Shown piece by piece: positions 1 to 5,980 of a stretch of 10,992 nucleotides of DNA. The translations under genes and the position numbers were made by a program. Numbering within the stretch: position 1 is the stretch's first letter; the number at the start of each line of letters is the position of its first letter. The DNA comes from a bacterium (GTDB lineage Bacteria > Planctomycetota > J058 > JAJDCP01): contig JAUIEM010000340.1 of the NCBI GenBank assembly GCA_030428695.1, forward strand, positions 1 through 10,992. Direction: 5' to 3'. The notes beneath the pieces were generated by a model. It had not been told where the DNA came from. It did no database searches and saw only the letters and a list, made by a program, of their open reading frames with translations.

Positions 1-145
1 CGAAGGGACGGAACAGATCTTTTGGATTGTCCTGGTTGTAGATGAAATCAGGTGTCCAGTCGGACCGGTAGTGTTCCCAGATCAGGCCCTTGGTCTGCGC
101 AGCGAGATCGAGGAAATTTTCCGGGAAACCACAGCCAGGGCCGCC
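1..145 (-). pseudogene. AGE/YihS-family sugar epimerase/isomerase, internal fragment
   Basis: Reading leftward from about position 129, the frame gives GFPENFLDLAAQ, then GLIWEHYRSDWTPDF, then YNQDNPKDLFRPF at the window edge. This matches the central block of N-acylglucosamine 2-epimerase / mannose-isomerase-like (YihS) proteins: a WEHY/EHF motif, an aromatic W, Y-N-x-D-N-P and F-R-P/A-F-G just before a PGH motif. In that family the block lies roughly mid-protein, around residue 225-265 of about 400. About 200 residues should therefore precede it, but upstream of position ~130 the frame turns into Arg-rich translation of a 26-bp repeat and meets a stop at 248-250. The only start codon in this extension is GTG at 236-238. 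I read it as a gene that lost its 5' half by rearrangement, or as an assembly junction. The 3' part runs off the window. The substrate (mannose, GlcNAc, sulfoquinovose-pathway sugar or other) cannot be told. Confidence 0.62.
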
Positions 146-146
146 T

Positions 147-206
147 GATCCGACCGATTCGATCGGGCCGGCGATCCGACTGTTTCGATCAGGTCGGCGA
201 TCCGAC
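147..206. repeat. 26-bp direct tandem repeat, about 2.3 copies
   Basis: The octamer GATCCGAC recurs at 147, 173 and 199, a strict 26-bp period. The first two full units (147-172 and 173-198) differ at 4 of 26 positions; the third is partial. An inverted pair, CCTGATC (144-150) and GATCAGG (187-193), is superimposed, and several internal CGATCG/TCGA palindromes occur. The array lies between the truncated epimerase fragment and the acyl-CoA dehydrogenase. It could be a binding-site array for a regulator of the dehydrogenase or the scar of a rearrangement. There are too few copies, and no spacer pattern, for CRISPR. Confidence 0.7.
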
Positions 207-256
207 CGGGGCCGAATCTCGCGACGTACAAGGTTCACATAACCATGTCATCGATC

Positions 257-267
257 CATGTAACATG
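257..267. promoter_or_regulatory. Perfect inverted repeat just upstream of acyl-CoA dehydrogenase start
   Basis: CATGT-A-ACATG is an exact 5-bp inverted repeat with a 1-nt centre, ending 5 nt before the ATG at 273. A further CATG sits at 244-247. No Shine-Dalgarno sequence is visible before this start. The site could be an operator or part of a leaderless-type initiation region. Short palindromes also arise by chance, so confidence is low. Confidence 0.25.
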
Positions 268-272
268 CGTTT

Positions 273-2099
273 ATGACTGCAACTCAGACTTCAGAAGAAA
301 AGATCGAAGAAGTGGTCCAGGGGACGGTTGACGCGTCGGCCGAGGAATCGCCTTTCAGCCTTGAGCTGAGCCAGGACCAGAAGGACATCCGCGAGTGGGT
401 TCACGGTTTCGCCGAAGGCGTCATGCGCCCGGCGGCCCACGAATGGGACGAGAAGGAAGAATTTCCCTGGCCGATCCTCCAGGAAGCCGCGAAAATCGGC
501 CTCTACGGTTTCGAGGGGACAGCCCAGTTCTGGGCCGACCCGACCGGGCTGACCCTGCCGATCGTCAGCGAAGAGCAGTTCTGGGGTGATGCCGGGATCG
601 GCATGGCCCTCAACGGAACCGGCCTCGCCGTCTCGGCGATCGCCGGCCAGGGCACCCCCGAGCAGATGGGCGAATGGATTCCGCAGTGCTACGGCACAGA
701 GGATGACACCAAGATCGCCGCCTTTTGCGCCTCCGAGCCCGACGCCGGCTCGGACATGGCCCGCTTGCGCTGCAAGGGCGAGCAAGACGCCGACGGCAAC
801 TGGTTCGTCAGCGGCAGCAAGCTCTTCGTGACCTCGGGCCACGGCAAGTACCACTTCGTCATCGCCCGCACCGAGGCGGCCGGCGATCCGGACGACCCCT
901 TCGCCGGCCTCAAGGGCCTGTCGATGTTCCTCGTGCCGACCTACGAAGACCTGCCCGACGGCAGCCGCCGCCGCATCGTCCCGATCGACCGCGTCGAGGA
1001 GAAGCTCGGGCACCACGGCTCGGCGACCTGCAACCTGAGCTTCGACCGCGCCCCGGCGCGGCTGATCGGCAAGCGCGGCGAGGGCTTCCGGCTGATGCTG
1101 ACGCTGATGAACAACGCCCGCATCGGCGTCGGCTTCGAGTCCCTCGGGTTGTGCGAGGCGGCCTGGCGGCTCGCCGCCGACTACGCCTCGGTGCGATGCT
1201 CGATGGGCAAGCCGATCGCCGAGCACGAGCTGATCGCCGACAAGCTCGACGCGATGCGCACCACGATCCAGGGCATCCGCGCCCTGGCGGTCGAGTCCGC
1301 GTGGTGCGAGGAGATGGCCCAGAAGCTCAAGCTGCAGCTGCAGTTCGACCTGCTCGACGGGGCGGAGCGCGCGGCGGTCGAGCGGCGGCGGAGGCGCCTC
1401 GCGCGCCGCTCCCGGCGGCTGACCCCGCTGCTGAAGTACCTCGCGGCCGAGCAGGCGGTCGCCTTCGCCCGCGACTGCGTGCAGATCCACGGCGGCGTCG
1501 GCTACACGACCGAGTATGGGGCCGAGAAGCTCCTGCGGGACGCGATGGTCTTCCCGATCTACGAGGGCACCAGCCAGATCCAGGCGCTGATGGCGATGAA
1601 GGACGCCCTGCTCGGCATCATGAAGGCCCCGCGGCGCTTTCTCGCGCGCCTCGCCCGCGCCCGCTGGCAGAGCCTGTCCGGGCGGGACGCCCTGGCGCGC
1701 CGGGTCGCGAAGCTGCAGAGCCTGTCCTGCGGCGCCCAGCAGCACCTCCTGACCCGGACCGCGAGCGACAAGTTCCGCTCGCTACAGGGCACGCCGCTCA
1801 GCGCCTGGCCCGCTTCCTTCTTCAAGAGCTGGAACCCGAAGCGCGACTTCTCCTACGCCCAGCTGCACGCCGAGAAGCTGACCGAGCTGCTCGCCCACGA
1901 GGCGATCGCCGAGCTGCTCCTCGACCAGGCCCGGCGGCATCCGGAGCGGCGCGAGGTGCTCGAGCGCTACCTCGAACGGGCGGAGCCGCGCTGCCGCTTC
2001 CTCCACGATGCGATTCTGACCACCGGTGGCGGGCTGCTCGCGCGCCTCGCCGGCCTGCGCCGGAGCGCCGAGCCCGCGGCGACGCTCGCCGGCGTCTAG
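273..2099 (+). CDS. Acyl-CoA dehydrogenase (long, DmdC-like length class)
   Basis: Encodes a 608-residue FAD-dependent acyl-CoA dehydrogenase, expected to make the trans-2-enoyl-CoA in fatty-acid or related acyl-CoA breakdown and pass electrons to ETF. The N-terminal helical domain covers about residues 30-150. The flavin/substrate loop AFCASEPDAGSD is at 150-161. The C-terminal signature QIHGGVGYTTEYG begins at residue 404. YEGTSQIQ at 430-437 supplies the expected catalytic base, Glu431. Typical family members are about 380 residues; this one adds a C-terminal helical extension of roughly 150 residues, as in larger relatives such as 3-methylmercaptopropionyl-CoA dehydrogenases. An Arg-rich insertion (371-382) precedes the last FAD-binding helices. 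The ATG at 273 is the only usable start, because an in-frame TAA lies at 261-263; no clear ribosome site precedes it. The gene appears to stand alone. The family call is secure, but the acyl substrate is not determined. Confidence 0.95.
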   Translation: MTATQTSEEKIEEVVQGTVDASAEESPFSLELSQDQKDIREWVHGFAEGVMRPAAHEWDEKEEFPWPILQEAAKIGLYGFEGTAQFWADPTGLTLPIVSEEQFWGDAGIGMALNGTGLAVSAIAGQGTPEQMGEWIPQCYGTEDDTKIAAFCASEPDAGSDMARLRCKGEQDADGNWFVSGSKLFVTSGHGKYHFVIARTEAAGDPDDPFAGLKGLSMFLVPTYEDLPDGSRRRIVPIDRVEEKLGHHGSATCNLSFDRAPARLIGKRGEGFRLMLTLMNNARIGVGFESLGLCEAAWRLAADYASVRCSMGKPIAEHELIADKLDAMRTTIQGIRALAVESAWCEEMAQKLKLQLQFDLLDGAERAAVERRRRRLARRSRRLTPLLKYLAAEQAVAFARDCVQIHGGVGYTTEYGAEKLLRDAMVFPIYEGTSQIQALMAMKDALLGIMKAPRRFLARLARARWQSLSGRDALARRVAKLQSLSCGAQQHLLTRTASDKFRSLQGTPLSAWPASFFKSWNPKRDFSYAQLHAEKLTELLAHEAIAELLLDQARRHPERREVLERYLERAEPRCRFLHDAILTTGGGLLARLAGLRRSAEPAATLAGV

Positions 2100-2105
2100 A
2101 CGCCG
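2090..2105. other. 16-bp perfect palindrome spanning the dehydrogenase stop codon
   Basis: CGGCGTCTAGACGCCG is an exact palindrome containing the TAG stop (2097-2099). As RNA it would form a stem of about 6 bp with a 4-nt loop. No T-run follows, so it is not a classical intrinsic terminator. It might act as a 3'-end or attenuating structure. Confidence 0.35.
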
Positions 2106-2144
2106 CGCACATGGCACGCTATCCTGGCCCGACACCTATCAGCC

Positions 2145-2151
2145 GGGAGAG
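2145..2151 (+). promoter_or_regulatory. Ribosome binding site of the 156-residue gene
   Basis: GGGAGAG lies 6 nt before the ATG at 2158. It supports that start over the upstream in-frame ATG at 2026, which lies inside the dehydrogenase gene and would add an Arg/Pro-rich leader typical of out-of-frame GC-rich translation. Confidence 0.7.
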
Positions 2152-2157
2152 CTGTCG

Positions 2158-2628
2158 ATGGCCGAGATCGAAGCGCGCACATTCGTCGAGGGGGCCTGGT
2201 ACGTCGCCAACCTGTCGGCCGGGAACGTCGAGATCTTCCGCAACACCGTCTGGCTCTGCTCCGGCAGATGGAAGAAGGGCGGGCGGCTCAAGGTCGAAGG
2301 CATCGCCCTCGAGCCCCACATCACCTACGCGATCGCCGAGGCACTCGAGAACGAGACCGAGGGCATGGGTGACGAGGCGAGCAACGAGTACCACGACTAC
2401 ATCATCCAGGAGCTCGAGCGCGTCCAGCTGCGGGTCTACGAGGACGCCGAGAAGACGAAGCCGACGGCCGACTCCGCCGTGCTCGAGTGGCTCGCCGACG
2501 GCTCGCTGCGCATCCACGACAACCAGGGCACCCAGTGGATCGGCGACCCCGACGACGCGGTCGCGGCCCTCGGCACCGTCGCCGACCAGGACTGGCCGGC
2601 CGCGTGGGAAGCTCTGAAGGCCGTCTGA
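2158..2628 (+). CDS. Hypothetical protein, 156 residues, probably cytoplasmic
   Basis: I do not recognise this family. The product begins MAEIEARTFVEGAWYVANLS and is acidic and soluble-looking, with no signal peptide, membrane segment or Cys cluster. The first half alternates hydrophobic and polar residues in short strand-like runs (residues ~8-55). A helix rich in Glu and Tyr follows (EYHDYIIQELERVQLRVYE, about 81-99). The C-terminal part (SAVLEWLADGSLRIHDNQG) looks beta-rich and ends in Trp-containing WPAAWEALKAV. Codon use, with G or C in most third positions, fits a genuine gene. It starts 58 nt after the dehydrogenase stop with its own good ribosome site and ends in a hairpin. It could be co-transcribed with the dehydrogenase, but nothing links the functions. 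Confidence 0.8.
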   Translation: MAEIEARTFVEGAWYVANLSAGNVEIFRNTVWLCSGRWKKGGRLKVEGIALEPHITYAIAEALENETEGMGDEASNEYHDYIIQELERVQLRVYEDAEKTKPTADSAVLEWLADGSLRIHDNQGTQWIGDPDDAVAALGTVADQDWPAAWEALKAV

Positions 2629-2650
2629 AGCCGCCGCGGGCGGGGCTTCA
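2626..2650 (+). terminator. Hairpin overlapping the stop codon, terminator-like
   Basis: TGAAGCC (2626-2632, which includes the TGA stop) pairs exactly with GGCTTCA (2644-2650). An inner CCG/CGG pair (2634-2636 with 2641-2643) extends the stem to about 10 bp, with one bulged G and a 4-nt loop. No T-tract follows, so it may be a Rho-assisted or non-canonical GC-rich terminator. It separates the dehydrogenase side from the sigma-factor unit. Confidence 0.5.
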
Positions 2651-2744
2651 CGAGGGAAGCTCCGGCGCGCGCGTGCAAGTGTTCCGAGGATAGTCGAACC
2701 CACCACCCGCCCACGCTTCGTATAGCCGGTGGGCAGAGGTCTGC

Positions 2745-3326
2745 ATGGCGGTGCCTTCACCAGAGCAGCGTGCACGGGCGCACGCCGACGCGGCGCGCGA
2801 CCTGCGCGCCGTGGCGGAGGGCGAGCGTGCGGCGCTGGCGCGGCTGTACGACCGGTACACGCCGATGCTGTTCGCGATGCTGTGCAGGTTGTTGCCGGGT
2901 CGAACCGACGCGGAGGAAGTCGTGCAGGACACCTGGTTGCGGGTCTGGCGTCGCGCCAGCAGCTTCGATCCCGAGCGCGGGAGCGTCGCTGCGTGGTTGA
3001 TGACGATGGCCCGCAACCGCGCCCTCGACCGCCTGCGCAGCGCGACCGCGCGGCGGCGCCGCGAGGAGAAGGTCGCCGCCGAAGAGCGCGGAGCAGGGGA
3101 AGATCCGAGCCGCGCGGCTCACCTCGGCGAGGCCCGCCGGCGCATCCGGGCGAGCCTCTCCACGCTCGAGCCGAAGCGGCGCGAGGTGATCGAGCTCGCG
3201 TACTGGCAGGGGCTCTCCCAGCGGGAGATCTCGACGCGGCTCGGGATCCCCCTCGGCACCGTCAAGACCTGGACCCGCGTCGCGCTGCGCAAGCTGCGCG
3301 CGGCCCTGCCCGAGGGAGAGCTTTGA
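2745..3326 (+). CDS. ECF-family RNA polymerase sigma factor (RpoE/SigK-like)
   Basis: Encodes a 193-residue sigma-70 family factor with only regions 2 and 4, the ECF layout. Region 2 spans about residues 31-98: LYDRYTPMLFAML, then the region 2.2-like DAEEVVQDTWLRVWRR, then the DNA-melting part FDPERGSVAAWLMTMARNRA. A basic linker (RRRREEK) leads to region 4 (about 136-186), with LEPKRREVIELAYWQGLSQRE and the helix-turn-helix IPLGTVKTWTRVALRKL. The ATG at 2745 follows a GAGG ribosome site at 2735-2738. The stop overlaps the TTG start of the anti-sigma gene, so the two are translationally coupled and should be made in matched amounts. Pairing with an RskA-type anti-sigma factor points to the SigK/RskA-like part of the ECF group. 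The regulon is unknown. No convincing promoter could be read upstream. Confidence 0.95.
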   Translation: MAVPSPEQRARAHADAARDLRAVAEGERAALARLYDRYTPMLFAMLCRLLPGRTDAEEVVQDTWLRVWRRASSFDPERGSVAAWLMTMARNRALDRLRSATARRRREEKVAAEERGAGEDPSRAAHLGEARRRIRASLSTLEPKRREVIELAYWQGLSQREISTRLGIPLGTVKTWTRVALRKLRAALPEGEL

Positions 3327-4384
3327 CGACAGGGCACGAGAGCTGGCTGGACCTGTGCGCGGGCTATGCCCTCGGCGCCCTCGAGGACGCCGAGGCCGCC
3401 GCCTTCGAGGAGCACCTCGCGAGCGGCTGTCCGACCTGCCACGCCGCCCTCGCCGACTTCTCCGAGGCGGGCCTGGCCATCGCCCTGAGCGCGCCGCCCG
3501 TGCCGCTGCCGGAGGGGCTGAAGGGGCGCGTGCTCGCCGCGCTCGACGGCGAGCCCCGGGCGCCGACCCGCCGCCCCGTCGCCCGTCCACCGGCTCCGGG
3601 GGCGATGCGCTGGGTCGCCGTCGCGATGGTCGTGATGGCCCTGGTCGGCGGCGCCCTCGGGCTGGCCGGCGTGCTGTACACCGAGACCCGCCGCCTCGAG
3701 GCCGAGAACGCCGCGCTCCGCGCCTCCCAGGCCGGGGCGGAGAGCGCGCGGCTCGCTCTCGACAGCCGGGTGCGCGGCCTCGACGACGAGCTGCGGACGA
3801 TGCGTGACGCCGCCGCCTCGATGGCGACGACCTACACCGCCCTGGAGGCGAGCAACGCGGCATTGGCTCAGCGCGGAGACAGCCTCGCGCTGCTCAGCGC
3901 GAGCCTGGCGGACGAGCGCGACCGGCTCCGCGGCGCGCGGGATGCGGCGCTCGGCGAGCGGGATGCCGCGGTCGAGGCCGAGGCGCAGCTCGCGACCACG
4001 CTGGCCGGGGTCAAGCGCACCCTCGCCGCCGCCAAGAACGCGCTCGCCGCCTGGGGGGTGGAGTGGATCGCCCTCAAGCCCCAGGGCGACACGCCGGCCC
4101 CCGGCCGCGGCTGGATCTGCTACGCCCGGGCGAGCGGCAAGGCGATGCTGCTGTTCGACGCCCTGGCCGTGCCTCCGGGCAAGGCGCTCGAGGGCTGGGT
4201 GATCCGGGGCGGCGAGGCGACCAGCCTCGGCCTGCTCGTGCCCGAGGCCGACGGCACCCTCGTGCTGCCGCCGGTCGACTACGGGGAACCCGCCGAGATC
4301 CAGGCCTTCGGGGTGTCGGTGGAGGAGCCGGGGGGCAGCACTTCCGACGGGCCGACCGAGGTCGTGCTGCTCGGGAGCACCTGA
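3323..4384 (+). CDS. RskA-type transmembrane anti-sigma factor with coiled-coil stalk
   Basis: A 353-residue membrane protein expected to hold the preceding sigma factor inactive. The N-terminal cytoplasmic domain (about 1-90) carries a zinc-anti-sigma-like H31-x4-C36-x2-C39 motif in EEHLASGCPTC, one residue longer than the classical H-x3-C-x2-C. One transmembrane helix follows at about 95-120 (MRWVAVAMVVMALVGG). Residues ~122-242 are heptad-rich and Ala/Glu/Arg/Leu-rich, a predicted coiled coil. The C-terminal ~110 residues fit the RskA C-terminal domain: VEWIALKP, GKALEGWVIRGGEATSLG and the closing VSVEEPGGSTSDGPTEVVLLG. Ordinary RskA proteins are about 230 residues, so the coiled coil is the added part. 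The start is TTG at 3323, sharing 4 nt with the sigma gene (TTGA), after GGGAGAG at 3314-3320. Release probably requires regulated proteolysis, as for RskA; that is inference. Confidence 0.9.
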   Translation: MTTGHESWLDLCAGYALGALEDAEAAAFEEHLASGCPTCHAALADFSEAGLAIALSAPPVPLPEGLKGRVLAALDGEPRAPTRRPVARPPAPGAMRWVAVAMVVMALVGGALGLAGVLYTETRRLEAENAALRASQAGAESARLALDSRVRGLDDELRTMRDAAASMATTYTALEASNAALAQRGDSLALLSASLADERDRLRGARDAALGERDAAVEAEAQLATTLAGVKRTLAAAKNALAAWGVEWIALKPQGDTPAPGRGWICYARASGKAMLLFDALAVPPGKALEGWVIRGGEATSLGLLVPEADGTLVLPPVDYGEPAEIQAFGVSVEEPGGSTSDGPTEVVLLGST

Positions 4385-5112
4385 TGGCGCGCGCGCTGGT
4401 CTTCCTCGCCCTGCTCCTCCCCGGCTGTGTCGTCCACGGCCACGGCGGCTTCTTCAGCAGCACCGACCACAGCGCCGCCTACCTCGCCCTGGCCGAGCAG
4501 CTCGAGCCGCTGCCCGGCCCGCTGTACGTCGGCGAGGTGCGGGTCGACAACCAGGCGCGGGGCATCCTGCGCGAGACCGACTACGACTGGGGGGTCTCCC
4601 TCGACCCCGCGCTGGCCCGCGGCGCGCTGATCGAAGGCCTGGGGCTGCTCGCCGGCTGTGAGGTGGTGCCGGTGGACAGCACGGCCGCCTTCCTCGAAGA
4701 CCCGCCCGCCCGCGGCACCCTGCTGCAGGTGCGCCTCGACGAGGCCTTCCTGCTGTCGACGGGGCGCGAGGCGCTGTGGCTGTCGATCCCGCTGTGGTTC
4801 TTCACCGGCTTCGGGGCGCTGTGGGTGCACGACACCCCCTTCGTGCTGTCGGTGCGGCTCGAGGTCAGCGCGGTCGAGCTGACGCCGGAGGGGCCGCGCG
4901 AGCCGCGGACGGTGCTCGCGATGGAGGAGGCGGCGGTGTACGAGGACAGCCTGAACTTCTTCGAGCGCATCGACACCTGGAGCTCCTACCTGATCGTATT
5001 CATCCTGCCGCCGACGCTGTTCGGCGGGGATCGCACGCTGATCCAGCAGCAGCTCCTCGGAGGCGTGATGCTCGAGCCGACCCGCCAACTGGTCGAAGCC
5101 TTGCGTCCTTGA
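4384..5112 (+). CDS. Putative lipoprotein, third gene of the sigma/anti-sigma unit
   Basis: A 242-residue predicted lipoprotein of unknown family. The N-terminus MARALVFLALLLPGC is a short basic then hydrophobic signal ending in a lipobox-like LPGC, with lipidation expected at Cys15. The mature part starts VVHGHGGFFSS. Later features are LYVGEVRVDNQARG, a hydrophobic stretch ALWLSIPLWFFTGFGALWV (about 131-149) and a second, YLIVFILPPTLFGG (about 201-214). The protein may therefore insert into or lie against a membrane. The ATG shares one base with the anti-sigma stop (TGATG at 4382-4386), so the three genes are translationally coupled. The context suggests a role in sensing or transmitting the envelope signal to the anti-sigma factor, but this is only inferred from position. 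The central region vaguely resembles small outer-membrane assembly lipoproteins, not enough to name one. Confidence 0.88.
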   Translation: MARALVFLALLLPGCVVHGHGGFFSSTDHSAAYLALAEQLEPLPGPLYVGEVRVDNQARGILRETDYDWGVSLDPALARGALIEGLGLLAGCEVVPVDSTAAFLEDPPARGTLLQVRLDEAFLLSTGREALWLSIPLWFFTGFGALWVHDTPFVLSVRLEVSAVELTPEGPREPRTVLAMEEAAVYEDSLNFFERIDTWSSYLIVFILPPTLFGGDRTLIQQQLLGGVMLEPTRQLVEALRP

Positions 5113-5125
5113 GCCGGTCCGTTGT

Positions 5126-5143
5126 CCGCGCCGCGCGGCGCGG
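5126..5143. terminator. Perfect 18-bp GC palindrome after the lipoprotein gene
   Basis: CCGCGCCGCGCGGCGCGG is an exact palindrome 13 nt after the lipoprotein stop, followed by CGGAAAA. Folded in RNA it gives a very stable stem of about 7 bp with a 4-nt loop. There is no T-run. It plausibly ends or attenuates the three-gene unit before the thioredoxin-like gene. The GC-rich setting makes such palindromes easier to find by chance. Confidence 0.35.
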
Positions 5144-5193
5144 CGGAAAAGCGCTGCCACGCTGCCCCGGGATCGGGTACCATGGCGGGTCGC

Positions 5194-5200
5194 GAGGAGG
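5194..5200 (+). promoter_or_regulatory. Ribosome binding site of the thioredoxin-like gene
   Basis: GAGGAGG sits 5 nt before the ATG at 5206. It decides the start: ATG at 5206 places a signal peptide at the very N-terminus, whereas the earlier in-frame ATGs at 5122 and 5182 have no such site and would bury the signal. Confidence 0.85.
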
Positions 5201-5205
5201 TTCCC

Positions 5206-5976
5206 ATGCCATCGGTCCGACTTCTGTTGCTCGCCTGCCTGACCGCGAGCGCCTTTGCCCAGGGGCCGGCGATCGGCGCCGAGGCCCCCGCCATCGACGG
5301 CCGCGACTGGATCAACACGCCGAGCCGCGCCGGGCTGCGGCTCGACGACCTGCGCGGGCAGGCGGTGGTCGTCAGCTTCTTTGCGAGCTGGTGTGGGCGC
5401 TGCCGGCGGGTCCTTCCCACGATCGAAGAGCTGCGGGCCGAGCACGCCGAGAGCGAGAAGCTCGCGGTGGTCGCCGTGCACGGCGCGGCGGGAGGCGACC
5501 GGGCGACGGTCGAGGCCTTCGTCGCGGGTCAGGGGATGGGCTCCTTCGTCTGCGTCGACAGCGGCGCGACCGCTTCGCGCTGGGGCGTGGTCGACCTTCC
5601 CGCGGCCTTCGTGCTCAGCCACGAGGGCGCCGTGCTGTGGAAGGGAAACCCGGCTGACCGGGAGTTCGCGACCGCCGTCGCCGATGCGGTCGCCGCGGTG
5701 CCCGCTCTCGACGCCTGGCAGGCCCCCGCCCGGGCGACCCTCGAGCGGGTGGTCAGCCTGACCCTGCCCGAGCAGCCGCTGCGGAGCATGATCGAGCAGC
5801 TCGGGGAGGCGACCGCGATCCCGATGCAGCTCGGGCAAGCGGTCGATGGAAGCCAGCGGATCGCCTTCCGCTGCGAGCGGGAGCCGCTCGGGGCGGCCCT
5901 CGAGGCGCTGCTTGCCACCCGCGGCCTGAAGTTGGAGTTCGGGAAGCGCGCGCTGCGGGTCGTACCCGAGGAGTAG
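5206..5976 (+). CDS. Secreted TlpA-like thioredoxin fused to an STN-like domain
   Basis: A 256-residue exported thiol-disulfide protein. MPSVRLLLLACLTASAFAQ is a signal peptide with likely cleavage near AFA-Q. The thioredoxin fold follows, with AVVVSFFASWCGRCRRVLP carrying the redox pair C63-G-R-C66, and the cis-Pro region VVDLPAAFVLSHEGAVLWKG. This matches TlpA/ResA/AhpC-TSA-type proteins, which reduce or oxidise disulfides outside the cytoplasmic membrane. From about residue 177 to the end there is an extra domain (VVSLTLPEQPLRSMIEQLGE ... RIAFRCEREPLGAALEALL ... LKLEFGKRALRVVP). Its pattern resembles the short secretin/TonB N-terminal (STN) domain: strand, 'PL..ML..L' helix, strand, 'PL..AL..LL..GL' helix, strand. 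An extra Cys in this domain (FRCERE) may matter for redox. The gene is followed after only 4 nt by the kinase gene, so they are likely co-expressed. The thioredoxin part is secure; the STN assignment is moderate. Confidence 0.9.
   Translation: MPSVRLLLLACLTASAFAQGPAIGAEAPAIDGRDWINTPSRAGLRLDDLRGQAVVVSFFASWCGRCRRVLPTIEELRAEHAESEKLAVVAVHGAAGGDRATVEAFVAGQGMGSFVCVDSGATASRWGVVDLPAAFVLSHEGAVLWKGNPADREFATAVADAVAAVPALDAWQAPARATLERVVSLTLPEQPLRSMIEQLGEATAIPMQLGQAVDGSQRIAFRCEREPLGAALEALLATRGLKLEFGKRALRVVPEE
5968..5973 (+). promoter_or_regulatory. Ribosome binding site supporting the TTG start of the kinase
   Basis: GAGGAG, inside the last codons of the thioredoxin-like gene, is 7 nt before TTG at 5981. 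It supports TTG as the start; the next in-frame ATG, at codon 17, would cut through the zinc ribbon. Confidence 0.8.
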
Positions 5977-5980
5977 ACGG

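Noticed and set aside
147..206. CRISPR array
   Set aside because: Units are directly contiguous with no unique spacers and only about 2.3 copies are present.
52..276. Short plus-strand frame upstream of the dehydrogenase
   Set aside because: It translates the 26-bp repeat and lies opposite the recognisable isomerase fragment; no ribosome site.
725..2617. Long plus-strand frame overlapping the acyl-CoA dehydrogenase and the 156-residue gene
   Set aside because: Extremely Arg/Pro/Ala-rich translation, as expected from an out-of-frame reading; the dehydrogenase frame contains all family motifs.
2699..2733. Promoter and 5' hairpin before the sigma factor (CCCACC/GGTGGG, TATAGC)
   Set aside because: The 6-bp stem has a loop of more than 20 nt, and TATAGC has no matching -35 at a suitable distance; too weak to annotate.
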